64,000 nucleotides of DNA from Methylovorus sp. MM2. GTDB lineage: Bacteria; Pseudomonadota; Gammaproteobacteria; Burkholderiales; Methylophilaceae. The translations under genes were made by a program, and so were the position numbers. The notes beneath the pieces were generated by a model. That model saw only the letters and a program-made list of their open reading frames with translations. It was not told the origin of the DNA and did no database searches. Numbering within the stretch: position 1 is the first letter of the stretch; every line of letters begins with the position of its first letter. Of the stretch, positions 23,241 through 31,734 are shown in pieces. The stretch is taken from NCBI RefSeq assembly GCF_001648895.1, contig NZ_LXUF01000011.1:62001-126000 (forward strand). The letters are read 5' to 3'.

Positions 23241-24812
23241 ATGAAAGTAACACCCGTCATATTGTTAATTCTGGATGGCTTCGGCTACCGCGAAGAAACC
23301 ACGGATAATGCAATTGCTCAAGCGTATACACCAAACTGGGATCGATTGTGGAGTCAGTATCCTCATACGCTGATCAATGCATCGGAGAAGTTTGTCGGGC
23401 TACCTTGCGGGCAGATGGGTAATTCAGAAGTAGGTCACCTCACAATGGGGGCAGGCCGAGTGGTATATCAGGATTTTGAGCGCATCAATACCGCCATAGA
23501 AACGGGGACATTCTTTACCAACCCGACATTACTTGAGGCCGTAAACAAGGCCAAAAACGCAGGTAAGGCACTGCATATATTCGGCCTGCTATCGGATGGC
23601 GGCGTTCACAGTCACCAGGAACATATCTACGCCATGGTAGAAACAGCCGTCAAAGCTGGGTTAGACAAAATCTATGTGCATGCATTTCTGGATGGTCGCG
23701 ATACGCCGCCCATCGGCGCGACTGCTTACATTCAAAAACTGGAAGAAACATTCGTAACATTAGGCGCGGGTAAGATCGCCTCTGTCACAGGCCGCTATTA
23801 TGCGATGGACAGGGACAAACGTTGGGAACGTGTTGCACCAGCTTATAAAGTCATCACCGAAGGCATTGGTGAATATACGGCATCGACCGCACTTGATGCA
23901 CTCAACGCGGCTTATGCGCGGGATGAAAAAGATGAGTTCGTAAAAGCGACTGCCATCGTCAACCCCGGCGAAACGCCTGTGACGATGGAAGATGGCGATG
24001 TCGTCGTATTTATGAATTTCCGCTCAGACCGTGCACGCCAAATTACACAAGCATTCCTAGAGCCGGATTTTGATGGTTTCGCACGCACAGTCGTGCCTAA
24101 ACTCGGTGGCTATTACACACTGACGACTTATGACAAAAATGACAAAGTAGCCAAAGCGGTATTTGCGCCACAAAGTCTCTCCAATAGTCTAGGGCAATAT
24201 TTATCCGCTCAGGGCATGACGCAGTTACGCATTGCCGAGACTGAAAAATATCCGCATGTCACTTTCTTCTTTAATGGTGGCGAGGAACAGGTTTTCCCTG
24301 GGGAAGATCGCATTCTTGTACCGTCACCCAAAGTAGCAACCTATGACCTGAAACCCGAAATGAGCGCCTTTGAGGTGACCGACAAACTGGAAGCCGCTAT
24401 CCTGAGTCAAAAATATGATGCCATCATCTGCAACTATGCCAATTGCGATATGGTAGGTCATAGCGGAAAACTGGATGCTGCCATCAAGGCCGTAGAAGCA
24501 ATCGATATCTGTATTGGGCGTGTCGTCAGCGCCATGCAGCAGATCGGGGGTGAGGTGATCGTTACAGCAGACCACGGCAACGTAGAGTTGATGCAGGACA
24601 GAACCAATAACCAACCACATACCCAGCACACGACAAATGTTGTACCGCTATTGTATGTTGGTCGCCCGGCAAAACTTGCAGCAGCTGGCACTGGCGCGCT
24701 ATCAGACATATCACCCACCTTGCTTAAAATGATGGGCTTACCCCAGCCGACAGAAATGACCGGGCACACCCTAGTCAACTTTGAATCCAACACCATTGCC
24801 AACAATGCTTGA
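23241..24812 (+). CDS. gpmI: 2,3-bisphosphoglycerate-independent phosphoglycerate mutase
   Basis: GpmI interconverts 3- and 2-phosphoglycerate with two Mn2+ ions. It has 523 residues. The metal/active-site motifs are LILDGFG (Asp12) and GNSEVGHLTMGAGR with the phosphorylated Ser62. VHSHQEH (about residue 120), DGRDTPP and TADHGNVE are also intact. The 236 bases upstream are very AT-rich and hold no gene that I can see. The stop overlaps the start of the envC-like gene, a pairing also seen in E. coli (gpmI-envC). Confidence 0.97.
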   Translation: MKVTPVILLILDGFGYREETTDNAIAQAYTPNWDRLWSQYPHTLINASEKFVGLPCGQMGNSEVGHLTMGAGRVVYQDFERINTAIETGTFFTNPTLLEAVNKAKNAGKALHIFGLLSDGGVHSHQEHIYAMVETAVKAGLDKIYVHAFLDGRDTPPIGATAYIQKLEETFVTLGAGKIASVTGRYYAMDRDKRWERVAPAYKVITEGIGEYTASTALDALNAAYARDEKDEFVKATAIVNPGETPVTMEDGDVVVFMNFRSDRARQITQAFLEPDFDGFARTVVPKLGGYYTLTTYDKNDKVAKAVFAPQSLSNSLGQYLSAQGMTQLRIAETEKYPHVTFFFNGGEEQVFPGEDRILVPSPKVATYDLKPEMSAFEVTDKLEAAILSQKYDAIICNYANCDMVGHSGKLDAAIKAVEAIDICIGRVVSAMQQIGGEVIVTADHGNVELMQDRTNNQPHTQHTTNVVPLLYVGRPAKLAAAGTGALSDISPTLLKMMGLPQPTEMTGHTLVNFESNTIANNA

Positions 24813-26058
24813 TAAGAAGGGGGTTAGCTACAAGCTAGCCGTAACCCTTTTTGCTATGCTGATGACTTTTTCGCAAAGTACATCGGCTGCGACAAAGGTC
24901 GAGAAATCAAAAGATGACTTGAACCAGATTCATGAGCGCATTGAAAAACTCAAAAAAGAACTGGATAGCAATACCGAAGCTCATGCAGATGCGACCGATG
25001 CACTCAAAGAAAGCGAAAAGGCGATCAGTGAGACAAATCGCAAACTCTATGAGCTAAGCCTGCAACAGAAACAGAACCGGGCAAATTTGCAATCGCTGGA
25101 GCAACAGAAATCGGGCCTGGAATCGACGATACAACAGCAAAAGCAGCTACTCGGTGCGCAATTATATGAGCAATACCTGCATGGTCAGCAAAGCTATATT
25201 CAGGTGGTATTGCAGCAACAAGACCCGGGCGCGATTGCACGGCAACTGCAATACTTTGCCTATGTCTCACGGGCACGGGCGAAACTCATCGATGCCACCC
25301 AACAAAATCTGGGCAAGGTCGCAAAACTGAATGACCAGACAGCGGTCGCCCTGAAAGAAGTCACTGATCTTAAAGCCAATCAGGAAAAAGAGCGCCGTGA
25401 ACTCCAATCGCAGAAAAACGAGCGCGGCACCTTACTCAAGAAACTATCCGCAAAGATCACAGCGCAACGTGGCGAAATCAATAAACTCAAGCGCGATGAA
25501 AAAAGTCTTTCGGATTTAGTTGAGCGTTTAGCGCGTGCCGCTGCCGCAACACCTCCGCCGAAACGCACACCACGCAAGACTGATAAAACGGACACATCAA
25601 AACCTCAAGTGCCAGTGGGGCGTAATGACACATTGCCGAGCAACGCATTCGATGGCAGCAATTTTGCAGCATTGAAAGGTAAGCTGAATCTACCTGTTCG
25701 AGGAGAGATCACGAATCGATTCGGCGCGGCAAGAGAAGATACCGGTATTTCCTGGAAAGGCTTGTTCATCAAATCAAGTGAGGGCTCGGACGTGAAATCG
25801 GTCGCTAGTGGGCGTATCGTATTCGCTGACTGGTTACGTGGTTTTGGCAACCTGATCATTGTGGATCACGGTAACGGCTATATGAGTTTGTATGGCAACA
25901 ATCAGGCCTTGCTTAAAAAAGTGGGGGATACGGTCAGCGGTGGCGATACGGTCGCCGAGGTTGGCAATAGCGGTGGCAATGACGCGAATGGCGTGTATTT
26001 TGAACTACGCTACCAAAGTAAACCGTTTGACCCACTAAGTTGGAGCAGCATCAGATAG
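24805..26058 (+). CDS. envC: EnvC-type murein hydrolase activator
   Basis: This is an exported coiled-coil protein with a C-terminal LytM (M23) domain. After a signal peptide (LAVTLFAMLMTFSQSTSAA) comes a long coiled coil (about residues 30-245), a Pro/Lys/Thr-rich linker and the LytM domain (about 300-417). The usual zinc ligands are missing: the first motif reads SWKGLFIKSSEG instead of an HxxxD type and the last reads YFELR instead of HxH. That is the degenerate form of EnvC, which activates amidases during cell separation rather than cutting murein. The start is either the ATG at 24805, overlapping gpmI by 8 bases, or an upstream TTG at 24781. Confidence 0.88.
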   Translation: MLDKKGVSYKLAVTLFAMLMTFSQSTSAATKVEKSKDDLNQIHERIEKLKKELDSNTEAHADATDALKESEKAISETNRKLYELSLQQKQNRANLQSLEQQKSGLESTIQQQKQLLGAQLYEQYLHGQQSYIQVVLQQQDPGAIARQLQYFAYVSRARAKLIDATQQNLGKVAKLNDQTAVALKEVTDLKANQEKERRELQSQKNERGTLLKKLSAKITAQRGEINKLKRDEKSLSDLVERLARAAAATPPPKRTPRKTDKTDTSKPQVPVGRNDTLPSNAFDGSNFAALKGKLNLPVRGEITNRFGAAREDTGISWKGLFIKSSEGSDVKSVASGRIVFADWLRGFGNLIIVDHGNGYMSLYGNNQALLKKVGDTVSGGDTVAEVGNSGGNDANGVYFELRYQSKPFDPLSWSSIR

Positions 26059-26067
26059 TACGTAGAA

Positions 26068-26487
26068 TCACTCACCTATCAGGTGCAGGATAACGCGACG
26101 ATTGCTTGCAACCAGCCGATGTTCATATAGAAATATACCCTGCCATTGCCCTAAAGCCGCGCGGCCTTCAATAAGTGGAATAGATAGATTGGTTTGCGTG
26201 AGCGCGGTTCTCACATGCGCGGGCATATCATCAGGACCTTCTACTGTATGGATAAATAGCGAATCACCATCAGGCACAAGGCGTGCGAAAAAACTTTCCA
26301 TATCTACTAGCACATCTGAATCATAATTCTCGTTAATCAACAGGCTTGCAGAAGTATGCTGTATATAAAGCGTCAGCAAGCCTGTACTCAGCCCGCTATC
26401 GGCAGCCCAGCGGGTGACCTCGGATGTGATATCGTAAAGTCGACGCCCATTGGTTCTTACATTGATCTGGCTGGTACGTTGATTCAT
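26068..26487 (-). CDS. yjbQ: YjbQ/UPF0047 family protein
   Basis: This is a 139-residue member of the YjbQ family. Conserved motifs are IQHTSASLLINEN (about residues 42-54), EGPDDMPAHVR (about 83-93) and GQWQGIFLYEHR (about 113-124). The histidines and acidic residues form a metal site. A weak thiamine phosphate synthase activity has been reported for the family, but the physiological role is not settled. It is convergent with the envC-like gene, 9 bases apart, and stands alone on the minus strand. Confidence 0.92.
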   Translation of the reverse strand: MNQRTSQINVRTNGRRLYDITSEVTRWAADSGLSTGLLTLYIQHTSASLLINENYDSDVLVDMESFFARLVPDGDSLFIHTVEGPDDMPAHVRTALTQTNLSIPLIEGRAALGQWQGIFLYEHRLVASNRRVILHLIGE

Positions 26488-26560
26488 ATCGCTTGATCCA
26501 TTAGTTTCGATCCATCATTTTTAAAATTATAATGCTATTTATATTCAGTCACTTGATTTA

Positions 26561-26587
26561 AGTAATGGTAGGATTACTACCATTACT
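26561..26587. promoter_or_regulatory. perfect 11-bp inverted repeat before the cNMP-binding transporter gene
   Basis: AGTAATGGTAG (26561-26571), loop GATTA, CTACCATTACT (26577-26587) form a perfect 11-bp inverted repeat. It lies 23 bases before the ATG at 26611. No T-run follows and no gene ends here, so it is more likely an operator or an mRNA-leader hairpin than a terminator. Confidence 0.6.
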
Positions 26588-26610
26588 GAATCTATAAAAA
26601 CAATACCCTC

Positions 26611-28203
26611 ATGCTATTACGTTATTTCCGCCAAGATATAGAGCCCGCCCACTTGGCTTTGCTACGTGCGATACCTCTATTTGCCGACTTGAAAACGCAT
26701 GAACTTGCCACGCTGGATGATGTGCTGCATCAGCGTACTTATGTAAAGAACGAGATCATCTTCGATCAGGATGAAGAAGGTCAGGCGGTCTATTTTATTG
26801 TCACTGGCAAAGTGCAGATAAGCCGTCATGGCATGGCGGAACCATTAGCCGAAATGGATGCGGGACAATTCTTCGGTGAGCGAGCGTTGCTCGAAGGCAG
26901 CCCGCGATCAGCGCAAGTCAAGGCCATTGAAGACTGTACGATAGCCGTGTTGTTTCGCGATGATTTTCTGGGCTTGATGCATACCCATCCGGATATTGCA
27001 GCCTCGATCACAGAACATTGCAGCCTCATCAACGCGCTCTATCGCGATATTGATACCACAGCGATCAACCCAGCCACATTGGCAACACATCGCGATATCC
27101 CCGGCCCGATCACTTGGGGTTGCATCATTGCGGCCACTTGTTTGCTGCTGCTGATATTCAAGAAAATACTCTGGCTGGTCTTGCCATTCCTGTTGGCACT
27201 CATGCTCTATTATTCGCTTGCACCGATAGCAAAAAAGATGGTGCAGTCAGGATTTAGCCATCGTCTTGCAGCAGTATCACTCAGTGGTGCCTTTCTGCTC
27301 GTAATCGGCATCGGGCTGATTCTGTTCTACCCATTGGCTATCGCACATGCAGAGAAATGGCAGGCTTCGCTGATGCATTATCTCTCTGGCGGGGTCACGC
27401 TGCTAGAAGAGATCATTCACGGATTACAGCATCGGTTTAAGTTTTTACAAAACTCGCAATTCGGTAACGACCTGTACCAGCAGTTCCGCGATTTCTCCGA
27501 ACACTTTTCAGATAAATATATAGGCAGTATCGCATTAGGCGTCGCGGCTTGGTTACCCTCTCTATTGCTCGCCCCTATCATCAGTTTCTTTTTGCTGAAA
27601 GATGCAGCCTATCTGCGCAAAATGATCGGCGGAGCCGTGCCGAATGCGTTTTTTGAAAAAACGCTATACCTGATTCATGCCGTGGACCGTACCGCAAGAT
27701 TGTATTTTGTTGGCCTGCTCAAGATCGCAGTGATAGATACTGTATTGGTATCCGCGGGCCTATGGGCACTAGGTGTATCACCTGCTTTTTTACTCGGCAT
27801 ACTGGTAGCCGTGCTTTGCTGGATACCTTACCTGGGCCCATTGCTTGGCTTTGCAATCGTCATGATGGTGGCAGCATCTGACTCACCGGGTAACCTGCCG
27901 CTATTTTATAGCATCATCGGTTTATTCATCACGATGCGCATACTGGATGACTTTCTATTCTTGCCTTTAATCGTTGGCAAGAGCCTGCGCATCCATCCAT
28001 TACTCACAGTCATGATGTTCCTGATCGGTGAAGCGATCGCAGGCGTTGCAGGGTTGATGCTGGCGATCCCAATTCTCGGGGTAGTGATGGTATTGGGTGA
28101 AACGCTAGAGATCATCCTCACGGATAAACGGTTGCAGGCGCGCCACCGCTTCTCGCAAAAGCTGCGCTGGCGCTCAGCTAATCGAGACCTGACTCAAAGC
28201 TGA
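26611..28203 (+). CDS. cyclic-nucleotide-binding domain fused to AI-2E/PerM-type transporter
   Basis: This 530-residue protein joins two families. Residues about 18-145 form a CAP-type cyclic-nucleotide-binding domain. Its phosphate-binding cassette FFGERALLEGSPRSAQV has both contact residues, Glu90 and Arg99. From about residue 169 the protein is an AI-2E/PerM-type (UPF0118) membrane protein with about seven or eight helices, including LGVSPAFLLGILVAVLCWIPYLGPLLG and the final gate-like helices. The C-terminus is short and basic. Plain PerM proteins have about 350 residues and no CNB domain. The likely reading is a permease or exporter gated or sensed by a nucleotide; ligand and substrate are unknown. 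It is convergent with the next lipoprotein gene. Confidence 0.88.
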   Translation: MLLRYFRQDIEPAHLALLRAIPLFADLKTHELATLDDVLHQRTYVKNEIIFDQDEEGQAVYFIVTGKVQISRHGMAEPLAEMDAGQFFGERALLEGSPRSAQVKAIEDCTIAVLFRDDFLGLMHTHPDIAASITEHCSLINALYRDIDTTAINPATLATHRDIPGPITWGCIIAATCLLLLIFKKILWLVLPFLLALMLYYSLAPIAKKMVQSGFSHRLAAVSLSGAFLLVIGIGLILFYPLAIAHAEKWQASLMHYLSGGVTLLEEIIHGLQHRFKFLQNSQFGNDLYQQFRDFSEHFSDKYIGSIALGVAAWLPSLLLAPIISFFLLKDAAYLRKMIGGAVPNAFFEKTLYLIHAVDRTARLYFVGLLKIAVIDTVLVSAGLWALGVSPAFLLGILVAVLCWIPYLGPLLGFAIVMMVAASDSPGNLPLFYSIIGLFITMRILDDFLFLPLIVGKSLRIHPLLTVMMFLIGEAIAGVAGLMLAIPILGVVMVLGETLEIILTDKRLQARHRFSQKLRWRSANRDLTQS

Positions 28204-28222
28204 GCTTTCTTATACCTAAGTC

Positions 28223-28729
28223 TTACCAGCCGTACCCGTAACGAAAGCTTGGCCCATAGGGACGACGCCAAGCGGGACCATAGCTATAACCCCACCAAGG
28301 GTCATAATAAGGTTGTGAACGCCATAGATACTCGCGTTTCAGGCGCTCTTGCTCCAGTTTCTTTTCTTTTTCGCGCTTATTGATCTCATCAGCAAAGCCA
28401 TCTCTCACTGCCTGCTCACGTGCGGCGTAAATAAAATCAAGCACCTTACCATCGACACCCTGCTTGCTTAAATCAACAGCTTGAGATGGCGTGATGTCAT
28501 AGCGAGAGTTACTTGCCTTGATCTTTTCAATGATCTGGTCAGCAGGTACCTTTTGCTTGGACAGATTAACGATTTCATCCAATGTCAGGTTAGGCACCGG
28601 CTTGGGCATAATGCGCTCAAGCTCTTCTGGAGAGATGCGCTGTATCTGCGGCTCCTGCACCGTATTTGTGGCGCAGCCAGAGACGCTCACCAACAAACCA
28701 GCCACTATAATGATCGATAGCTTATGCAT
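28223..28729 (-). CDS. lipoprotein with aromatic-rich C-terminus
   Basis: This is a 168-residue predicted lipoprotein of unknown function. The type II signal peptide ends in the lipobox VSGC (Cys19). The middle is predicted helical with two similar units: TLDEIVNLSKQKVPADQIIEKIK and TPSQAVDLSKQGVDGKVLDFIY, here given in part. A charged coiled segment (EINKREKEKKLEQERLKREY) follows and the tail is rich in Tyr, Trp, Pro and Arg. The ribosome-binding site is GGAGAG, and a 6-bp GC hairpin (CCGGGT-GCAT-ACCCGG, 28743-28758) lies just upstream in the leader. Confidence 0.82.
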   Translation of the reverse strand: MHKLSIIIVAGLLVSVSGCATNTVQEPQIQRISPEELERIMPKPVPNLTLDEIVNLSKQKVPADQIIEKIKASNSRYDITPSQAVDLSKQGVDGKVLDFIYAAREQAVRDGFADEINKREKEKKLEQERLKREYLWRSQPYYDPWWGYSYGPAWRRPYGPSFRYGYGW

Positions 28730-28782
28730 CTTCTCTCCGAGTCCGGGTGCATACCCGGTACAAATATAATCAAATTCAATCA

Positions 28783-28831
28783 GGATGAACCATTACCGAT
28801 TATGACTGCTTATTTCGGTAAAGATTCATCC
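28783..28831. repeat. long imperfect hairpin between clpB and the lipoprotein gene
   Basis: Two nested arms, GGATGAA (28783-28789) with TTCATCC (28825-28831) and TTACCGA (28793-28799) with TCGGTAA (28815-28821), form a long stem with a small internal loop. It lies 15 bases downstream of the clpB stop on the minus strand. There is no clean T-run after it, so it may be a weak terminator or an mRNA-end stabiliser. Confidence 0.5.
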
Positions 28832-28846
28832 GTCGTACACTCTTTA

Positions 28847-31429
28847 TCAGGCCTTGCTAAACAGCATCTTACCGCCTTTAAAATCTACTTTGATCGTATC
28901 TTTAGGGGCAAAAACACCACCCAGTATCTCGCGAGCCAGCGGATTTTCGATCTCCGACTGTATCGCACGTTTCAATGGGCGTGCACCATAGACGGGATCG
29001 AAGCCGGCATTGGCAATCTCGGCCAAAGCAGCATCTGTCACTTGCAATTTCATATCCATCGCAACAACACGTTTGGTCAGATTCTGTAATTGAATACCCG
29101 CAATCGACTTCACATGTGACTCGCCCAATGCATGAAAAACGACTACCTCATCGATTCGGTTGACAAACTCCGGACGAAAATTCGCTTTTACCTCGCCCAT
29201 CACCGCAAGTTTGATGACCTGATAATCGTCACCGGTCATATTCTGGATCATCTGGCTGCCAAGATTGGAGGTCATGATGATGACCGTATTCTTGAAATCC
29301 ACGGTGCGTCCCTGACCATCCGTCAAACGACCATCGTCCAGCACCTGCAACAATACGTTGAATACATCGGGGTGGGCCTTCTCAACTTCATCAAGCAGGA
29401 TGACGCTATATGGCTTCCGGCGAACGGCCTCAGTCAAGGTACCACCTTCCTCGTATCCCACGTAACCAGGTGGCGCGCCGATCAAACGAGATACAGAATG
29501 CTTCTCCATGAACTCACTCATATCGATACGAACCAAATGATCTTCCGAATCAAACAAGAACCCTGCCAGCGCTTTAGTCAGTTCTGTTTTACCGACACCC
29601 GTAGGCCCCAAAAACAGGAATGAGCCATATGGGCGATTAGGATCTGACAAACCTGAGCGTGAACGGCGAATTGCATCAGATACCAAGCGCACTGCTTCAT
29701 CCTGCCCAACCACGCGCTCATGCAACCGATCTTCCATGGTCAGCAATTTATCGCGTTCTCCCTGCAACATCTTGGAAACCGGGATGCCCGTTGCACGGCT
29801 GACGACTTCAGCGATCTCTTCTGCACCTACTTGCGTACGTAGCAATCGGTGCTTACCAACAGCGACTTCCTGACTTGAATCGGCACTTTTAAGTTGCGCT
29901 TCAAGCTGTGGCAATTTGCCATATTGGAGCTCGGAAACCTTTTGCCACTCACCTTTACGAGTAGCCTCTTCCATTTGTAATTTAAGCTTTTCTATGGCTT
30001 CGCGAATATGCGATGAACCCTGCAACTGGGCTTTTTCCGCTTTCCAGATTTCCTCAAGGTCAGCATATTCCTTACTTAAACGCGCAATCTCTTCCTCGAT
30101 TAACTCAAAGCGTTTTTTGGAAGCTTCGTCTTTTTCACGACGCACAGCCTCACGCTCGATCTTCAACTGAATCAAACGACGATCAAGTTTATCCAGCACT
30201 TCTGGTTTTGAGTCGATCTCCATCTTGATGCGCGATGCAGCCTCATCAATCAAATCAATGGCTTTGTCAGGCAGGAATCGATCCGTAATATACCGATGAG
30301 ATAACTCTGCCGCAGCCACAATGGCAGGGTCAGTGATATCCACGCCATGATGCAGCTCATATTTCTCCTGCAAACCACGTAGTATCGCAATGGTCGCCTC
30401 CACACTCGGCTCATCGACCATCACTTTTTGGAAACGGCGCTCAAGTGCTGCATCTTTTTCGATATATTTACGATATTCATCCAGTGTGGTCGCACCTACA
30501 CAATGGAGCTCGCCACGCGCTAAAGCAGGTTTGAGCATATTGCCTGCATCCATCGCGCCTTCAGCTTTGCCAGCACCAACCATGGTATGCAGTTCATCGA
30601 TAAAGACGATGGTCTGACCTTCATCCAATGCCAGCTCTTTTAATACATTCTTCAGCCGCTCTTCAAACTCACCTCGATACTTGGCACCTGCCAATAACGA
30701 GGCCATATCAAGCGAGAGCACTCGCTTGTTCTTGAGGCTATCCGGCACCTCACCATTGACGATACGTTGCGCAAGCCCTTCAACAATCGCAGTCTTACCA
30801 ACCCCCGGCTCACCGATCAGCACAGGGTTATTCTTTGTCCTGCGCTGCAATACCTGAATCGCACGGCGAATCTCATCATCTCGACCAATCACAGGGTCGA
30901 GCTTACCGCTACGCGCCCTTTCAGTCAGGTCAAGCGTATATTTCTTAAGAGACTCACGATTACTTTCAGACTCTTGACTATTCACATGTTCACCACCACG
31001 CACAGCCTTGATAGCTGCCTCAAGTGCGCTCTTACTCAAGCCTGCCTTTTTAAGCAACTTGCCGGTTTCACCTTTATCTTCAGCCAGCACCAGCAAGAAC
31101 ACTTCGCTAGCAATAAAGCTATCGCCGCTTTTTTGTGCCTGTTTATCTGTGAGGTTAAGCAGGTTATTCAAATCACGTGAGATGCTGACATCGCCAGCAT
31201 TATTCTCGACCTTGGGTAATTGATTGATGGCCAACTGCAATGAGGCCTTTAACGGCTCAAAATTAGCGCCCGCACGTGCCAGTAAAGACTGTGTACCGCC
31301 ATCTTCCTGATTCAACAAAGCAGCCAAAAGATGTTGCGGCTCGATGCTTGGATTATCGTTGGCAACAGCCAAGCTCTGAGCATCATTCAGGGCTTGCTGG
31401 AATTTGGTTGTAAGTTTGTCAAAACGCAT
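28847..31429 (-). CDS. clpB: ATP-dependent disaggregase ClpB
   Basis: ClpB is the hexameric Hsp100 that dissolves protein aggregates with DnaK. The product has 860 residues from the ATG at 31429 ([21 protein letters not shown]), preceded by GGAGAG. The N-domain is followed by two AAA+ modules with Walker A motifs [13 protein letters not shown] and [13 protein letters not shown]. Between them is the long coiled-coil middle domain (about residues 400-525) that separates ClpB from ClpA/C. An in-frame ATG at 31546 is rejected because the sigma-32-like promoter lies between it and 31429. Confidence 0.97.
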   Translation of the reverse strand: MRFDKLTTKFQQALNDAQSLAVANDNPSIEPQHLLAALLNQEDGGTQSLLARAGANFEPLKASLQLAINQLPKVENNAGDVSISRDLNNLLNLTDKQAQKSGDSFIASEVFLLVLAEDKGETGKLLKKAGLSKSALEAAIKAVRGGEHVNSQESESNRESLKKYTLDLTERARSGKLDPVIGRDDEIRRAIQVLQRRTKNNPVLIGEPGVGKTAIVEGLAQRIVNGEVPDSLKNKRVLSLDMASLLAGAKYRGEFEERLKNVLKELALDEGQTIVFIDELHTMVGAGKAEGAMDAGNMLKPALARGELHCVGATTLDEYRKYIEKDAALERRFQKVMVDEPSVEATIAILRGLQEKYELHHGVDITDPAIVAAAELSHRYITDRFLPDKAIDLIDEAASRIKMEIDSKPEVLDKLDRRLIQLKIEREAVRREKDEASKKRFELIEEEIARLSKEYADLEEIWKAEKAQLQGSSHIREAIEKLKLQMEEATRKGEWQKVSELQYGKLPQLEAQLKSADSSQEVAVGKHRLLRTQVGAEEIAEVVSRATGIPVSKMLQGERDKLLTMEDRLHERVVGQDEAVRLVSDAIRRSRSGLSDPNRPYGSFLFLGPTGVGKTELTKALAGFLFDSEDHLVRIDMSEFMEKHSVSRLIGAPPGYVGYEEGGTLTEAVRRKPYSVILLDEVEKAHPDVFNVLLQVLDDGRLTDGQGRTVDFKNTVIIMTSNLGSQMIQNMTGDDYQVIKLAVMGEVKANFRPEFVNRIDEVVVFHALGESHVKSIAGIQLQNLTKRVVAMDMKLQVTDAALAEIANAGFDPVYGARPLKRAIQSEIENPLAREILGGVFAPKDTIKVDFKGGKMLFSKA

Positions 31430-31734
31430 TGCGCTCTCCACATTAAAAAACTGGTTACCTCTAAGGTGGGGGAAGGCTTCAAGTATTTCAAGATTTATTA
31501 CTTTTTGCCGATAATTTATTACCAACAAACCGAAATAAAATGGCATTATTTACAACTAGATATAAAGCAATCATCGCTAAGGCTGAATAAATTGGCGGGT
31601 TTATGCGGCATAAGGCTTTGTTGCGAGAATATCTCCTAGTAGAATTCGGGATGTTATGCCTTTGTACGTAACGCCAGATGTGAATAAGAATACGAAAAAC
31701 GATCTCACGACCAAGGGAATGAGTACCAAAGCAT
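31430..31734. other. 305-base divergent intergenic region
   Basis: This region separates clpB (minus) from the GGDEF-EAL gene (plus). It holds the sigma-32-like clpB promoter at 31465-31492. The remainder (31493-31734) is AT-rich in its first part. I see no gene, tRNA or clear repeat there. A promoter for the plus-strand gene must lie here but I cannot place it with confidence. Confidence 0.6.
31465..31492 (-). promoter_or_regulatory. sigma-32-like heat-shock promoter of clpB
   Basis: Read on the minus strand, CTTGAA (31492-31487) is followed after 14 bases by CCCCCACC (31472-31465). The heat-shock sigma consensus is CTTGAA, 13-15 bases, CCCCAT. Transcription would start near 31458, giving a leader of about 30 bases before the clpB ATG. 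clpB belongs to this regulon in E. coli. Confidence 0.78.

Noticed and set aside
24805-26058. Active M23 peptidase
   Set aside because: The zinc ligands of the LytM domain are replaced (WKGLF, YFELR), as in EnvC.
29132-30617. Several long open frames antisense to clpB
   Set aside because: They lie entirely in the shadow of clpB and carry no ribosome-binding sites or recognisable domains.
31430-31546. Longer clpB with start at 31546 (39 extra residues)
   Set aside because: The extra residues are unlike ClpB, and the sigma-32-like promoter lies inside the extension, downstream of that start.
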